A stretch of DNA of 64,000 nucleotides from Hyalella azteca. Taxonomy: Eukaryota; Arthropoda; Malacostraca; Amphipoda; Hyalellidae. The stretch is from assembly GCF_000764305.2 (NCBI RefSeq), contig NW_025943855.1, forward strand, positions 62,001-126,000, read 5' to 3'. The number at the start of each line of letters is the position of its first letter. Position 1 is the first letter of the stretch. Of the stretch, positions 17,753 through 30,429 are shown piece after piece. Under the pieces are notes generated by a model. That model did not search any database. It was not told where the DNA came from and saw only the letters and a list, made by a program, of their open reading frames with translations. A program made the position numbers and the translations under genes.

Positions 17753-20700
17753 CTGTAAAAAACAAAGAATTTAGAAATCATAAAACTGATTTGTAAAATT
17801 AAAAATTCCTGAGCATATCGGAGCATAAACTGGAATAAAAAAAATTGAATCTCGATGAAAAGTATTGTACGACCGAGGTCGGATGCGGATGGATATTTAA
17901 AACGTCCAACTCGAGAACAACGCTATGGGAGCGGTGTATTTTCCGGTTGAGATGACTCTAATCTTGTTCATAAGATATAGCGTTTTGTAAGAATAAAGTA
18001 ATCTTCGAGTTTTTTTTATCAAATAACGATAAATGGATTGTCTGGGCTTACCTGAGAGCCTGAGAGAGTGTGATACGATGAGCGGGGTCATACTCAAGCA
18101 TCTGGCTGATGAGATCGAAGAGCTGCTTGTGATCTTCTTCTGCACTCATTTGGTAATTCTGTAATGCAAGAACACAGTTGCTTATTCAAGAAAACACTAG
18201 AAAAATATATTATTTATCTTCATCTTCAATCTGTTAGAATGTGAAACGTAAACGTAAACGTCAGAGTAGTTCTTTTGTTAATTTGGGTAATTACTTCCCC
18301 ATTAATACCGAGATTTGGTGAAACCAGCTTTTTCGGAGCTAGGGATAAATAAAAAAAGCACTATTTGATCCGACGAAATGGCAGTTCAGTTTTCTGAAAC
18401 ACTTAGCACTCTTTGAAAGTAGTACCACCGCAGAATGCAGGTAATTTTCTCTGTGAGACTCCAAGAATGACCGTATCGTCTCACAGAGAAAATACGGTCT
18501 GCATGGGATACGCAGACCGTATCCCATGCAAGTAACGTTCAGAAACTTCTACGTAAGACATAATTGAGGAATTGATCCTTGTCTACGATTATTACTCACC
18601 CGGAGAGGCTTGCAGCTCTCGCGCACATAGCGCCCAGCAGAGCTCTTCTCATCCCACACCAGCTTGCCGTGGTAAAAATACTTTGTGCGCGTCTTGCGGC
18701 CCATTCTGACAAATAAAAAGCACATTAGATCGTCATGCAAAAAAATAATAATAAAAAAATTCGAGTTTACCACATTTATTTTATACAAAACTGCATTCAG
18801 TAATGTTCATAATAGCCGTAGGTGTAACTGGGCCTCGGATCTATATTAGCAAAAGTGCAATACATAAATACTACAGATAAACATTAATGTCATCAAACCA
18901 AGGTTTGTGATAAAGTTCACAGTGTCAGAACTGTAGAACATTAACTGGTGGATTACATAATGTAACAAGATAGCATTGCAATAGGAGTTTTATGGAAAAC
19001 GCAGCATTGACATTGGTTCAGCAACTAGAGTCTGATCTTCTAAATTACACAATTACAATTCAAATATCGCTAAAATTAATTATTAGATTGTAATGGTGCA
19101 TGGTAATTTGCGCATGTATCAAAATATTCAAGTTCGACACACTGTACTTCGTTCTCTTTCAAGCACCAACACCCGAATTCCAAATACCGTACTCATATTT
19201 GACAAAGAACCCAAATGGCCTATTTATTCGATACCTGTTATCTAGAATCGTGGATGTCCAGCCTATTTTTGGAGTTGAAACACATTTGGAAACAATACGC
19301 TGGTTGCTTGAATATGCACATAATTTCCAATATTCTTGTACATGTAGCACAAGTAAGGCTAGATGCATAATATTGTCACTATTTTTCAGGATTTAGGTGC
19401 ACTGTTAGAAAAAACGGTCCCACTGGCGTTCTAGTGGCCGGTCGCCCCGTGAAAATAAACTTTTTCCCCGTTTTTATCGAATGTTTTACGGATTTCTAGA
19501 GTTAAATTAGAATAAAAACGGCGACACGGTGTTTCATTCCACATGCCGACCGGCTACTGAAACGCCGGTAATACCTTGAACGGTAATTTTTCTAACATTA
19601 TGAACATGATACCTGTACGGTAGAGGACCAAGGATCCGCTCCATCATGGCAAGATGCTCCCTGTTATCGTGCGTCTGGAAGAGTGTGATCCCCAGGTAGA
19701 GTTCAAACAAGATGCAGCCCACCGACCACACGTCGCAAGGCTGACTCCAGCCCAACTCTGAAAAACAAAGCAATTTTTTAGTACATATAAAACATATGAT
19801 ACTCATTGGGACGCTTCCATAAAAAGCAAATTTTACTCGAATGAATAGAAAAAATGTAATTAACTACATTCTTGACAAGGTTATTTACTCAGCACGGTGT
19901 TCTGTGCATCCACCTGTCAATGTTATAGCATCGTCATAGCGTGACCATTTCCTCACCATTCCATACAAGAACAAATTATCAAGTTCAAATTTTAGGGAAT
20001 GACTCCGACAGAATATAAGTAGTAAGAATGCGAACGACTTACACATTAGAAAATATTTATTTAAACACGGGACTACAATGATCTGGCCGTGCTGTCATTC
20101 ATATTAAAAATACAAGATAAAATTTGAAAAGAAGTGAATAATTCTCCCCATCGAGCCAGATTACGACCGGTCAATTGTCCTGCATAAGACTTTCATTATT
20201 GAAAAGAACGTCAAGAAACATAGATAGTCAATAAACACGCTCTTTGGTATTATAATAAAAAGGTAGGATGTTAGTTTTGAATTACTTTTCGCAAGTGACT
20301 CACCGAGAATAACCTCAGGCGCGCGATAATGTCTGGTAGACACGATGGTGCTGTGGTGCTCGTGGTCAAAGGTCGCGCTGCCGAAGTCAATGAGGCGAAT
20401 GTCTGGCTTCTTGACAATCCTGATGTCGCGTTTCTGTTTACAAATATCTTGTTAGCTAAAACATTATCTCATTTACGCATGCATTTTTTTCGTTGTTGAT
20501 GAAAATACATTTCATTAATGAATATTAATCCCACTCGTATACTCAGAAGCACATTACAAACATGTTAAAAATCTATCATGAATTCTAAATTTCGAAACAT
20601 AAATCTAATTTGTAGCATCTTGATCGATAAAGTTAACACATTCAATAACTACTTCCCCCATTTATTGCGATTTTCAGGTTTCTCTCTCGCTTGCCTTAGA

Positions 20701-23700
20701 TTTCATTGAGGGACTCGAGGCTTAGAATTCAGTTCCATAAGCATGCTACTGATGCTAGTGTGAGGTTAGTATCCCAAAACGACATACTGATCCAGACAAG
20801 CAGTAAAGCAGTACTTTGACCCTGTATTTATTCTCGTGAAAATTTTAAATCACTATTGAACTGTAAGAAAGCAAACTGCTTGATAACGAACACAATCGAT
20901 TACTGAGTTTCTAATCCACAAACGTAGAATATTTCGACACAGGGAGTTTTATTTGCAATTGAACATTCGAAGATATGATCAATACAAAGATATAAAAAGG
21001 CAACCTTACGTGTGCAAGTTCTTATTTGCAAAACCCGAGGAGTTTATCCTGACCTTTTTCGAGTCATAGATGGTGTCGTGGTCAGAGTCAACGAATAAGA
21101 TGTTTTCAGGCTTGAGGTCGGTGTGCGTGAGATTGATGCTGTGCAAGAAGTTGATCGCGTGACACAACTGATATCCCATCAGTCGAACCTGGTCCAGCGG
21201 GTAGGGACGGTAGTTGTTGTCTTTCTGCACATAAAGAGCATGACGATGAAATAACGCTGTCCAGAAGCTTTAGTTAACAAGCATAGTTAGAAAAAGATGC
21301 ACATACGTCAAAAATTAAAGCAATGATACAGGATTTCGTCCTCGGAGAATAGCGGCTGTAGTTATCATTCGTGCTCATTAGTCGCCGATTCATCGTGGAT
21401 TCAAGATCCCCAGATAGAATTGCAATTTCATTTTAATAAAAGTGGAAATTGGAATTGAAAAAGGATATTTTATTTTAATACATTTTTCACATGGGAACAA
21501 TACACTAGCTGCTCACCAGGAAATCGAAGACGCTCAAGCCCAGCATCTGGAAGGCAATGCACACATGGCCGTGGTAGTCGAACCAGCTCAGCATCTTCAC
21601 GCACAACCTGTGGAGACGGCATCATCAACTTCAATATAATCTTAATATAATAATCCTCGCATTCAATAACAATGAGGTAATGATGTTAGGATGACATGTT
21701 ACTCGAACTCACAATTCCTGTTTTAATTTTGGTCTAAAGTTTCGAAAAGAGTTGTTAATGGATTCGACAATCAGGGAAAATAAAATTTCTCGCTCACACT
21801 ACCTGTCTCAGTAAAGATCCAAGCTCCTAAAATTAGGGAATTAAAAGAAGAGGAACCCAAAACGGGGATATTTAGCATGAAAGCAACAATGCCATGTTGT
21901 TTAACTTTCAATCTAACCGATTACATAACCATTTCTATATTAGATGATAATTATTTTAATATTTATACAAAAGAATTTTGATGAAATAAATTAAATCGTT
22001 AACGTTACAATTATTAGTAAATACTAACAAAATAACCCAACTTCATAAGTTATAGTATAAATACTTTTACTATCCCTCAAGTTTTTCATTTAAATTCTCA
22101 AGACTGAGGAATATATGAAAAGTTTAGCAATAAAGTAACTGCAACACTTGTCAGCAAAGATTTTTTATTACGGGAGATTGAAACAGACATCTTTGTACTC
22201 ACTGCTTGTCGGCGGGGTCTTTCTCTGAGAGCTTCTCAAGGACGTTGATTTCGAGCTTGGCGGCCTCTCTGTACTTCTCTACATTCTTGATAATTTTCAA
22301 GGCGACGATCTGATCACTGAAAAAAAAAACGATTTTTAATAATACAGATACACTAATAAATCTTCAAAGAATAACAATAATTTCATCCATGGCCGCTGAA
22401 GCTTTGTTGTCCAACCGTAAGTTGTACGAAAAATTCACTGTTTGATAAAGATTTGAATTATCAGCACAAAAATCACACAGCCTGCACGATAAAATAATGA
22501 AAGAATATGCGCGCTCTCGCTGCATTCCTGCAAAACCTCAAAATAGAAATCAGTCTGAGATAAAGTCGTTCGAATCCTCACAATCTAAGAGATTGGCACG
22601 TCGATCAATGATACACGCGAGCATTGAGGAAAAAAATGCCAACATGAGTCAAATGCGAGTTAATAAGTAATGGAAGAATGGAAAAGGCAATACAGATATT
22701 GGAATATACCTGTTAGTTCAAATTAACAAACGAAATTCACGAGCATACTTTTTGGCATTGTAGTCACTGCTTTCTTTATACTTTTTGATCCGCTATGCCA
22801 ATATAATTCGTTGACAACTGGCAGGCGATGTACAATTTATAAAAAAAACCTACGATTACATGAGGCACAAATTATACTTTCTGACTGAGACGAACATATT
22901 AACCAAGCAATAGATGCTAAGTAAACAAGTATCTACGGGATATTCAAACGCGCAGAAGTAATTACAAAGCAGAAATGGACGGTGCAAATGTCGTAGAAGT
23001 GCTGGGAAAGAACATAATAGAGAAAATGTCAATAGCGATAGGCGGCAGCAGTGGTCTGGCTAACGTCCAAGGCACGCAACTGGGAAATGCCAAGTACATT
23101 GGTCTGTATCCTTTCATTATAGGTAACTTTTGCGTAGATAATGTGTTTTGAATGAAATCAATAATTGCTAACGACGTTGTTAAGGTGTTAAATAAACGAT
23201 TCATCACATTCAATCCTGGTGTGAACACTGACAGCGTTAGTTAAAAATTGACGATAGCAAATAAAGTTAAGCACTAGTCTTATGATGAAATTTGACGCGT
23301 AATTTCATGAAAAAAATGCTAAGAAAATCCTATACGAGCCCAAATTTTTCCATGGCGCATTTGCAACCTTAAAAATACATTTTCGTTCATCATTAAAAAA
23401 ATCGAGGGTGACAATACACCGAATTTCAATCAGAAAGCAGCTACAAGTTCATTATTGTCGTATTTAGCTAAGCGTCGCATGGAAACGAAATTACGATCAA
23501 TAATGTGTGAATTCTGCTCATTTTAATAGAGCTTGATACGCTGCTGATGTTCAGAGAAGGCACTGATACATGACGGGATGAACGGGCGGGCTATCGACAC
23601 CCACGGTCTCAGAACCTAAGAATAACTTTAGCTGAAAAATTGCTCAATATAGGTTGCGTACAATCTATTTAAGCGATTACAAAGCAGTTTGTGCTAGCAA

Positions 23701-25658
23701 CAATCATGTCTGTATTGACGTGTGAGAAGCGGAGTAGTAGTGTATCATGAACATCAAAGGCTAATAAGACCGCGACAGATCGATTCAGATTGAGCTTGAT
23801 AATCATTCAAATTCATGAAAATCCAACTAGAAAGACCAAGTAAAACGTGCAGAAATAAGTGGCAGCATCAACGCATTTCTTGGCACTCACTATACTTTCG
23901 CTGAGACTTTATATCAGATTTAATCAAAATAAATTCGTTCAAGTTGTTGGACTCTTATTTTTTATGACAATTCTGTCACAATTTGCTTTGTGCACAATTT
24001 CATACATAGGCAAGAAATTGTATAATAAAATAAAGTTAGACTCATAACCAAATAAAAAATGTTTAGTTCTGGTTTTCAACTACTATTGAACGCCTAGCAA
24101 GGCCAAGTGACAGAACTGTTAGGGGAACAGCTGCCTATTTCGTGGGAGGGTTTCATATAATCGAGGTAAAAGAAAAGCGAAAAGCGCCAGCGAACAAGGC
24201 ACACGTGTCGGTCGTACATCACAGCTTGGGACGAAGCACGAGATGGTAAGAGTCACCCTCGGGAATAAATACGACCAAGTCACCAGCCACAAAATTCATC
24301 TTATCAATTGACTATAGTGTTTTACTCAGCCTTAATTCTGGCAACTTTTGCGCACGTGTATTTGGATTGGCTTTAGAAAACCTCTATCAGTAAAATAGTA
24401 CATTTTCAAGATTTGACATTGAAGTGCCCAAATTGTGAGTAGTTAAAAAAATGTACTCTGCACTTCTACGCACCTTGACCTGAAAGCTCATAACAAACGC
24501 TTAAATATTTAGTAGTATTCCTATTAATATTTGTGGGCTCATTATTTATGTTAAAAGCCTGAGCCATTAGTTAATAATATTATATTCAGATTAATGCAAT
24601 CAATTAACCTAGTCTATAAATACACTTACTTTTATTCATATTAAAAGTTATTTCAAATTATAAATCGCAAGGAAAACTCAAAATACCATTTGCGACATCA
24701 CTCACAAAGAATATCAAAATACTCGACCAATTTAATGCCTAAGTTTCGATTCATTATGTTCACCTCATTCAATTCATTCATTCATATCAATCAGAAAGCT
24801 ACTTAACGTCTTAAGCGATTGCATGCGGACTTCAATGAGTTCCTTATTATACATCTACCGTTAATATCTAAACATAAAATAACGAATAAATAACTTACCA
24901 TGTAAGATCCCTCACTTTGACCACCTTGCCGAAAGTTCCTTCGCCCAGAGTAGCAAGAATCTTATCTGCAGGAGAAACAGAACACAAACGTATTAATAAC
25001 AAAGAAAAATTTCTATCGCGTACGAATGACGTAATATTAAATAGAAAAAACCCATCCTAATTCCCTTATCAAAAAACCTACACTCAATTTTAAAAAGAAA
25101 ACATTACAATTTTAAGATAAATAAGGGTAATATAAGATGCAATTAACGAGCATCTGATGACAACGAACGGCTACATAAATAAAAACAATCCTCGATAGTC
25201 CAGGAAAGCACGAATTCCCGATAATAGTAAGAAGAAGTGTAGTAAGTGTGATAATGCCATAGGTTGATATATTATTAGTTCTCAGACATGTTATGAGTGT
25301 GTGTATGTTTGAAGAGTGAAGGATAAAGTGTTCTTTGTTATCCGGACAGATTAGTTAGAGATAGAAAGAAACAGAGATTCTGCTGAAAGTAATTTATCAT
25401 CAATGAATTAATAGAATTATTTCATGAGTGAGTGATGAACCTCTGTTTGCAAGAAACCCAACGCGCAGTAGCTATGAAAGATTCTCCGCTAACACATCCT
25501 ATAGTTATTTAAGAACTATTAATCGTGCAAGCTGGAGAATTTTCCATAACAACTGAACTTTAGGAGGAAATTCACACACATCGATCTTGCAGTATGTCTC
25601 CATTGCGATATATGAGGTGGCCATCTTCATCGTCTTCGACAGAAGGGGCTCTTGAGCT
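17662..25658 (-). CDS. Doa: LAMMER/CLK dual-specificity kinase (Doa-like), catalytic core, 10 exons
   Basis: CLK/LAMMER kinases phosphorylate SR splicing factors in the nucleus and, through some isoforms, cytoplasmic targets. Ten minus-strand exons (25580-25658, 24899-24965, 22203-22316, 21517-21607, 21054-21224, 20304-20433, 19613-19757, 18600-18705, 18052-18158, 17662-17752) join in perfect frame, 1,101 nt. They carry the pre-kinase [14 protein letters not shown], Gly loop GEGTFG, catalytic Lys in VALKIIKN, catalytic loop [15 protein letters not shown], activation segment [16 protein letters not shown], the LAMMER signature [11 protein letters not shown], and the C-terminal RERSHSLSR ending. 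All catalytic residues are present, so the kinase should be active. The first shared exon has no ATG and enters in phase 0, so N-termini come from exons further right. Confidence 0.96.
18052..18158 (-). CDS. Doa: Doa exon, C-lobe helices
   Basis: [20 protein letters not shown] then [15 protein letters not shown] is the end of the kinase C-lobe. The acceptor is TTGCATTACAG and the donor CTCAG|GTAAGC. Confidence 0.95.
18444..18530. repeat. nested inverted repeats in a Doa intron
   Basis: ATTTTCTCTGTGAGAC (18444-18459) and its exact reverse complement (18478-18493) form a 16-bp stem. Immediately next, ATACGGTCTGC pairs with GCAGACCGTAT (18492-18502 / 18512-18522), and TGCATGGGAT pairs with ATCCCATGCA (18500-18509 / 18521-18530). 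Confidence 0.85.
18600..18705 (-). CDS. Doa: Doa exon, C-lobe insert
   Basis: [20 protein letters not shown] then [15 protein letters not shown] is the CMGC/CLK insert region that contacts substrate in CLKs. The acceptor is TTTATTTGTCAG and the donor CCGG|GTGAGT. Confidence 0.95.
19404..19596. mobile_element. MITE-like element with imperfect terminal inverted repeats
   Basis: About 193 bp, beginning GTTAGAAAAA and ending TTTTTCTAAC. Further in, GGCGTT...AGTGGCCGGTCG on the left pairs with CGACCGGCTACTGAAACGCC on the right, so the inverted repeats reach about 45 nt with one ~10-nt gap. It has no coding capacity and no clear target-site duplication. It lies in a Doa intron beside the splice donor at 19612. 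Confidence 0.72.
19613..19757 (-). CDS. Doa: Doa exon with LAMMER signature
   Basis: [20 protein letters not shown] then [20 protein letters not shown] includes the family-defining [11 protein letters not shown]. The acceptor is TTGTTTTTCAG and the donor TACAG|GTATCA. A MITE-like element begins only 16 nt into the following intron. Confidence 0.97.
20304..20433 (-). CDS. Doa: Doa exon with DFG and activation segment
   Basis: [20 protein letters not shown] then [12 protein letters not shown] contains the Mg-binding DFG, the activation loop and the P+1 region, almost identical to vertebrate CLKs. The acceptor is TTGTAAACAG and the donor CTCG|GTGAGT. Confidence 0.97.
21054..21224 (-). CDS. Doa: Doa exon with catalytic loop
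   Basis: 57 codons, phase 0 on both sides. [20 protein letters not shown] leads to [20 protein letters not shown], with HTD (CLK-type variant of HRD) and the Mg-binding Asn. The donor is AAAAAG|GTCAGG. Retention of the intron would add a short tail ending near 21006. Confidence 0.96.
21517..21607 (-). CDS. Doa: Doa exon with hinge region
   Basis: [20 protein letters not shown] then [10 protein letters not shown] forms N-lobe strands 4-5 and the hinge, as in CLK1-4. The acceptor is TCCACAG and the donor TTCCTG|GTGAGC. Confidence 0.95.
22203..22316 (-). CDS. Doa: Doa exon with catalytic lysine and helix C
   Basis: [20 protein letters not shown] then [17 protein letters not shown] holds the ATP-anchoring Lys and the helix C Glu. 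The acceptor has a run of ten T before CAG. The donor is AAGCA|GTGAGT. Confidence 0.96.
22317..24898 (-). other. Doa intron, no gene seen
   Basis: Intron between the P-loop and catalytic-lysine exons. A+T-rich, short chance frames only. Confidence 0.7.
24899..24965 (-). CDS. Doa: Doa exon with glycine-rich loop
   Basis: [20 protein letters not shown] is the P-loop of the kinase, the ATP-binding first strand pair. The acceptor is TTCTCCTGCAG and the donor ACATG|GTAAGT. The split codon with the next exon reads TG|T, Cys. Confidence 0.95.
25580..25658 (-). CDS. Doa: Doa first shared exon (pre-kinase)
   Basis: It encodes [20 protein letters not shown] then DILQDR, the conserved CLK segment just before the kinase fold. 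The acceptor is TGCGGTGCAG; an in-frame TGA lies a few codons upstream of it, so the exon must be entered by splicing. The donor is CGAT|GTGTGT, phase 1, giving Tyr with the next exon ([11 protein letters not shown]). Confidence 0.92.
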
Positions 25659-28077
25659 CTGCACCGCACAACATCGTCACAGGAGGAGACCACCGGCAAC
25701 CGCGTCATCGTAGATAGGGGGCGGAGCACACGCGTTGTTCCGTGAGAACGAGTTACGGGAGTTGTTGTAGCATTCAGGATGAGCAGGCAGCAGGAGCATC
25801 AGCGGCAGTCACCGACCAGTACAAAGGACAAGAAACAAGATGCACAAGGGCGTCTAGCTTACTCAATGTCCCACACACCCCAAAAATAGAGCTTAAAACA
25901 TGATAAATGGGAGTTGTCTTACGGCCATGAATATCGAGATCAAGGCCGTAAAACCAAAAAATACAATGACCGTAAATCATTGTTGTAAGAGGGCTATCAA
26001 GCGCACCCGTGGCACTGTAAATCATCTTTGTCAGCTGGTCTTTTTATCAAAATAAAAAAATGCCGATGTAAATGAATTCATTGGCTCATTTATTCGATAA
26101 ATGAGTAAACAAATGTTTTATACAATTTTCAAGTTCATTACGGGTGCGTTTGAAAGCGATACTGTTCATGAATGCGAGTATAACGCACACACACACACAC
26201 ACGCATCATAACGCTAGAGGAAGCACCGAAAATATTGAAATCGTGATGCAATTCATCTCATTCATTTCATGACACCACGCACCAATCATTCCCTGCATGA
26301 GCACCAAAAGACACCGTCACACAAGACTCAGCAATGCAATGCACCAAAAAGGCCAAAGATACGCACATACAAACACATACGACGCGAAAGTGCGTCGCAA
26401 TCGAAAATTTTTTATAAATACAAGAAAACAGACCAAATTTTTCTAGGAGTACTAATAAATGTTCGTAGTCATTCTGTCTAATAATATGTTTTATTTAAAT
26501 GTGAAATTTAAAAAGATTGATTTTTCACGAAAAACTTACATTTCTGTAATTTATTAGACGACAATGTGAAATATTCAAGTTCTTGGCTGTAATATTGAAA
26601 AATACGAAAAAAATAATCAGGGATATAACGTATATTTACAGTAAATAACATAGCCACTCTTCGATGCAAAAATAGGGATTGATTCCACTCCACTTTACTC
26701 AAGAATCGCTCACGAAAATAATTGAATTCGAATGTGTTCACGAATTTGTTAGAATTCTAATTCGTTACTTAAGCGCCGAGGAAAAACTAATCCATTGTCG
26801 AATTTAATGAGAAACATAAGAGCGAGCGATTATAATTCTTAGGACGTTCAAACGAATTTGCACTAACGATTCACGCGTGAGTGTTTCTCTGATCGCGTCG
26901 ACACAAGCAATAACATGGCGCCGGAAATATTTGGCTCAAGTCAACGCATCATCGAGCCAAAACAGATACATTTAAATAAAGTAGGACGCTTTTTTGAATC
27001 ATTATCAAAAAACACGTACAGTAAATTAATGATTATGAAAAAATTCTTGTAGTTTCAAAGGCTGAATGACATATAAATGTCATAAGAATATCTTGGAGCC
27101 CTAGCTTCTTATGCCAGCCAACACATCAAAAGGTCGAGGCTCGCAAACATATAAAAGCTACAGTTATTTGAGCATGACTGATGTATGAGCAATTCTTTAA
27201 TACCCTAAAGTAGGAAGAAATCGATGGCATAATTTCATCCCCAATTTTGAAGCGAGATTAAATTCGCCTGAATCTGAAAGCAATCAAGAGTTTGATCTAT
27301 TGCATTTTTGCAAATCTTTTCTCTTGAAAATTCGGTCTCAATTTGCCAAATCTCGAAAACACCAGGCTCGCTCGCAACCTCAATCGCTTGCACTGCTTGC
27401 GCCGCAAAAATGAAAAGGCAAAAACAAGATTATTTTATGTACGTCGATTACTCCGCAGCTTCCGAACAAAAACAAATGTTCGTGGTTTATTATTCAATTC
27501 ATCACTATTTCGATTTCATGAAATTATGTTTAGTCCAGTTATTTTTTTGAGTCTCAGTTGTGTTAGTAAATATTTTGGAAACGTGTCTCGAGGCCCAAAC
27601 AATCAATTGTTCTAAATCAAACCTATTGAAGCCTTAGGGTATCACATATAGGATGAAATGGTTTTAGGATAAGCGGAATAACAAGAGATCATGATTCGTT
27701 GGAAGAACGAGAGTCGAGTTGAGCGTGGATAAGCTACACATGCAGAGCAAGCCAGAAGCAGCGTCGTTGTCAACGCAAAGTTGATGTACCCCCGCCAAAC
27801 TCCCACGGGTTTAGCAGTGCAAGAACGAGGATGCGAGTCAGCACGGAACACAACTAGAATGTGATGGACATCAAGACTCCAACACTTGATAGTTGATGAA
27901 TGAAAAGCTTTGTGAGAGTCATACCAGTCGCGAACAGTGAAATTCTAGATGGCAGGATGTGGCTAGCAGGACAATCACCACACAGCATATACAAAACTAT
28001 TTCAGGCTAGAATATTGCCAAAATGTTCATGCAATTAAGACTACATCGCGATGGTTCCGTCCGTCTTGCTAACTCAC
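25659..28077 (-). other. Doa intron between alternative N-terminal exons and the kinase core
   Basis: No coding exon was recognised. A (CA)n tract lies at about 26188-26206. Confidence 0.6.
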
Positions 28078-30429
28078 ATCGTCGCTACTCACGCTACTAG
28101 ACCCATAAAGGGACGAAAACTTGCTGGTCTTCGTAGGTTCACCGGCGACAGGAATCGGCCGAAGTTCATTGGGCGTTGTAGGCCCGTTATTGAGGCGGCT
28201 TGTGATCGCATTTTTGTACGCGGTGTCATTGCTGACGTCAGCAGCATTCTTATTGCGAGTTCCTGTGTTACCGTTAATCGAGTCCGAAATATTGCCCAAG
28301 TTGGCCCGTGATCCCATGCCGACCCCTTTAATTGCGAGCGATTTGTAGTGCGCCAAGGCATAAGCGTCATCCACATCATGCTGAGTCGAGTCCGTTAAAG
28401 TCGTAGTTGTTGCTGCATTGGTTTTGACGGTAGAGCATAAGTCGACAGCCTTAGCTTCTGGCACACCGACGTACGATATTCCAGCTACAGAAGGCTTGGC
28501 CTGCACAGAGGATACGTAAGTGATCGCAGTTGGTTTTGGTTGAAAAGCCTCCACGTAAGCAACGCCAGCAACATAAGTAGTAGGACCCCCTTGGGCTGAG
28601 GTTGTGGTCGCGGTTGCGTTAGGCCTGAACGTGGAGAATGACAAATCTTGAGGCATATCGTCGAGATAGTTGGACACCGTGATGGACGGTTTCGAACAAT
28701 AATCAACGAGTTTGGATCTAGTGGCTGGACAATACGTGCTTGGTAAATAACTTGAAGGAAGACTGCTGATCGTGCTCATGGGAGACAATCGTTCATTTTT
28801 CGTTTCTGGTTTGGGTGGGTTACCTAAAGTTGGTTCATGCGAAGATGACGAAGGCGTGGAACTCGAGTTATCACTTAAGTTGATATTAACGTTAGAGAGA
28901 GGAGTGCTGGGATCACTGGATGTGGTCGCATTGCTGGGAACATCGCTCGATTTAGCACTGTAGGCTCCGATATAGTCACTGGAAGAGTAAGGATACTTGT
29001 CATACTGATCGCTAAGGAATAGGTAAGTTGGTCGCAGTGGGGGAGGCTTCTCTTTCATTGCTGCTTTTTCAAAGACGACTGGAGGATCATGCAAGACGAA
29101 TTTGTCCGAGTCCGGTGTGCTGTGGACAGAAGGGGTTCCCGATGTTCCAGATGACTTTTGAGTCCCTCCCTTCGAAAGAGAAGACAACATATCACCGGTA
29201 GACGCACTGCCATACAAAACTTTCCTAGGAGGACCAAAAGACGCATCTTCATCCGCACGTAAACTCACCTGAGCAGCCATCAATTTCACTTGGTCGAATC
29301 TACTCGTAGTTTCTCCTTCGCCTCCGTCCTGCCCTCTTTTTCGGAATTTTCGCGATTTATCGATACTCTGCAAGGTGTCTATCGGTAGCGAGTACATGTT
29401 AATGAGCTGTGCACACTCTCTTCGACGGAGAATCGCTGCAGTGTTGTCAGGAGAGGACTCAAGGATGCGGGTCCTCGGGCTCTTGCGCTCTGTGAGAGTT
29501 GTAGGTCGATATCGTGTACTGTCAAGTCCATATTTCTGACGTAGTTGGGTTTCATTTTTCTTTTTATCTGCAGCAGAATACTTTTCCAGAAGATACGTAG
29601 GAGACATAGCAGAGTAATGAGACCAATAGTCAGGTTGTTTGGTGCTAGGATTTCTAATCAATAAAGCGTCTTCATCTCCTTCGTCGCATTTCCCTTTCAG
29701 AAGATTGCTCTTCAAGAATCTACTGGGTCTATAGCGTGAACTTATTTTCTCTTGATTGGGTGAAATGTGAGAGCTACTCGTACTACTGTGGATGCCACGA
29801 ATTGGGCGACCACCTACACCTACATCCAAGTGATCGTCTCGGCGCGTGGAGTCGCCGACACCAGTCCGTACGCTGAGGTCGGTAGGTTTACTTGAGTAAT
29901 CTGTCTCCCGGCGGGGCAAATCTGTGTCCCGTCTTGAGTAACTAACATCTGGTCGTGTGTAGTCACTTTCACGACGAGGATAGTCATTGCCGTAGTCAGA
30001 TTTATAGTTAGAAAAAGATGAGAACGATGCTGAAGGTGCCAAACCCGGTGCACGTGTTTTGAACCTAGGCGAGGAAGAAGGATCATCGTAGCGCGATGAG
30101 GTTGCACTATTTTTCAAATCAGAATACCTTTCATAACGACTTGGATCATCGTACTTACTGTACTTGAGTAGCATAGGGTATTGAGAATAAGACGACACGC
30201 GTGGGGGTATGTGCGAAGACATTGTTGATGAAGAAGAGGAAGAAGCGTTAGGAGAAGTCAAAGTGAAACGATCTTCGGCAGTTTGGGAAGAAGATCGAAC
30301 GCGGGAAGTGAGTTTCGAGAAGAGAGTTGAGCAGCGGTTGAGGATATCACCAGAGGCGTCTGGCAGCAGATTTGCGTAACAAGTGGTGGCACTTCGGCCG
30401 TAGTGACGCCTTGGCCTGCTCCCGCTCAT
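28078..30429 (-). CDS. Doa: long N-terminal coding exon, probably an alternative Doa first exon
   Basis: A 786-codon open frame from ATG at 30429, far longer than chance and with ordinary codon use. The protein is Ser/Tyr/Arg/Thr-rich and mostly disordered, starting MSGSRPRRHYGRS. It has more structured-looking blocks such as SRYRPSRFLKSNLLKGK, MSPTYLLEKYSAADKKKNE and RRRECAQLINMYSLPIDTLQ. I do not recognise a domain. Near its end are two phase-0 donors, AGTAGC|GTGAGT (exon end 28093) and GACGAT|GTGAGT (exon end 28078); either joins in frame to the kinase exon at 25658. Unspliced, it stops at 28069. Coding status is near certain; membership in Doa is inferred from strand, position and phase. 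Confidence 0.8.
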
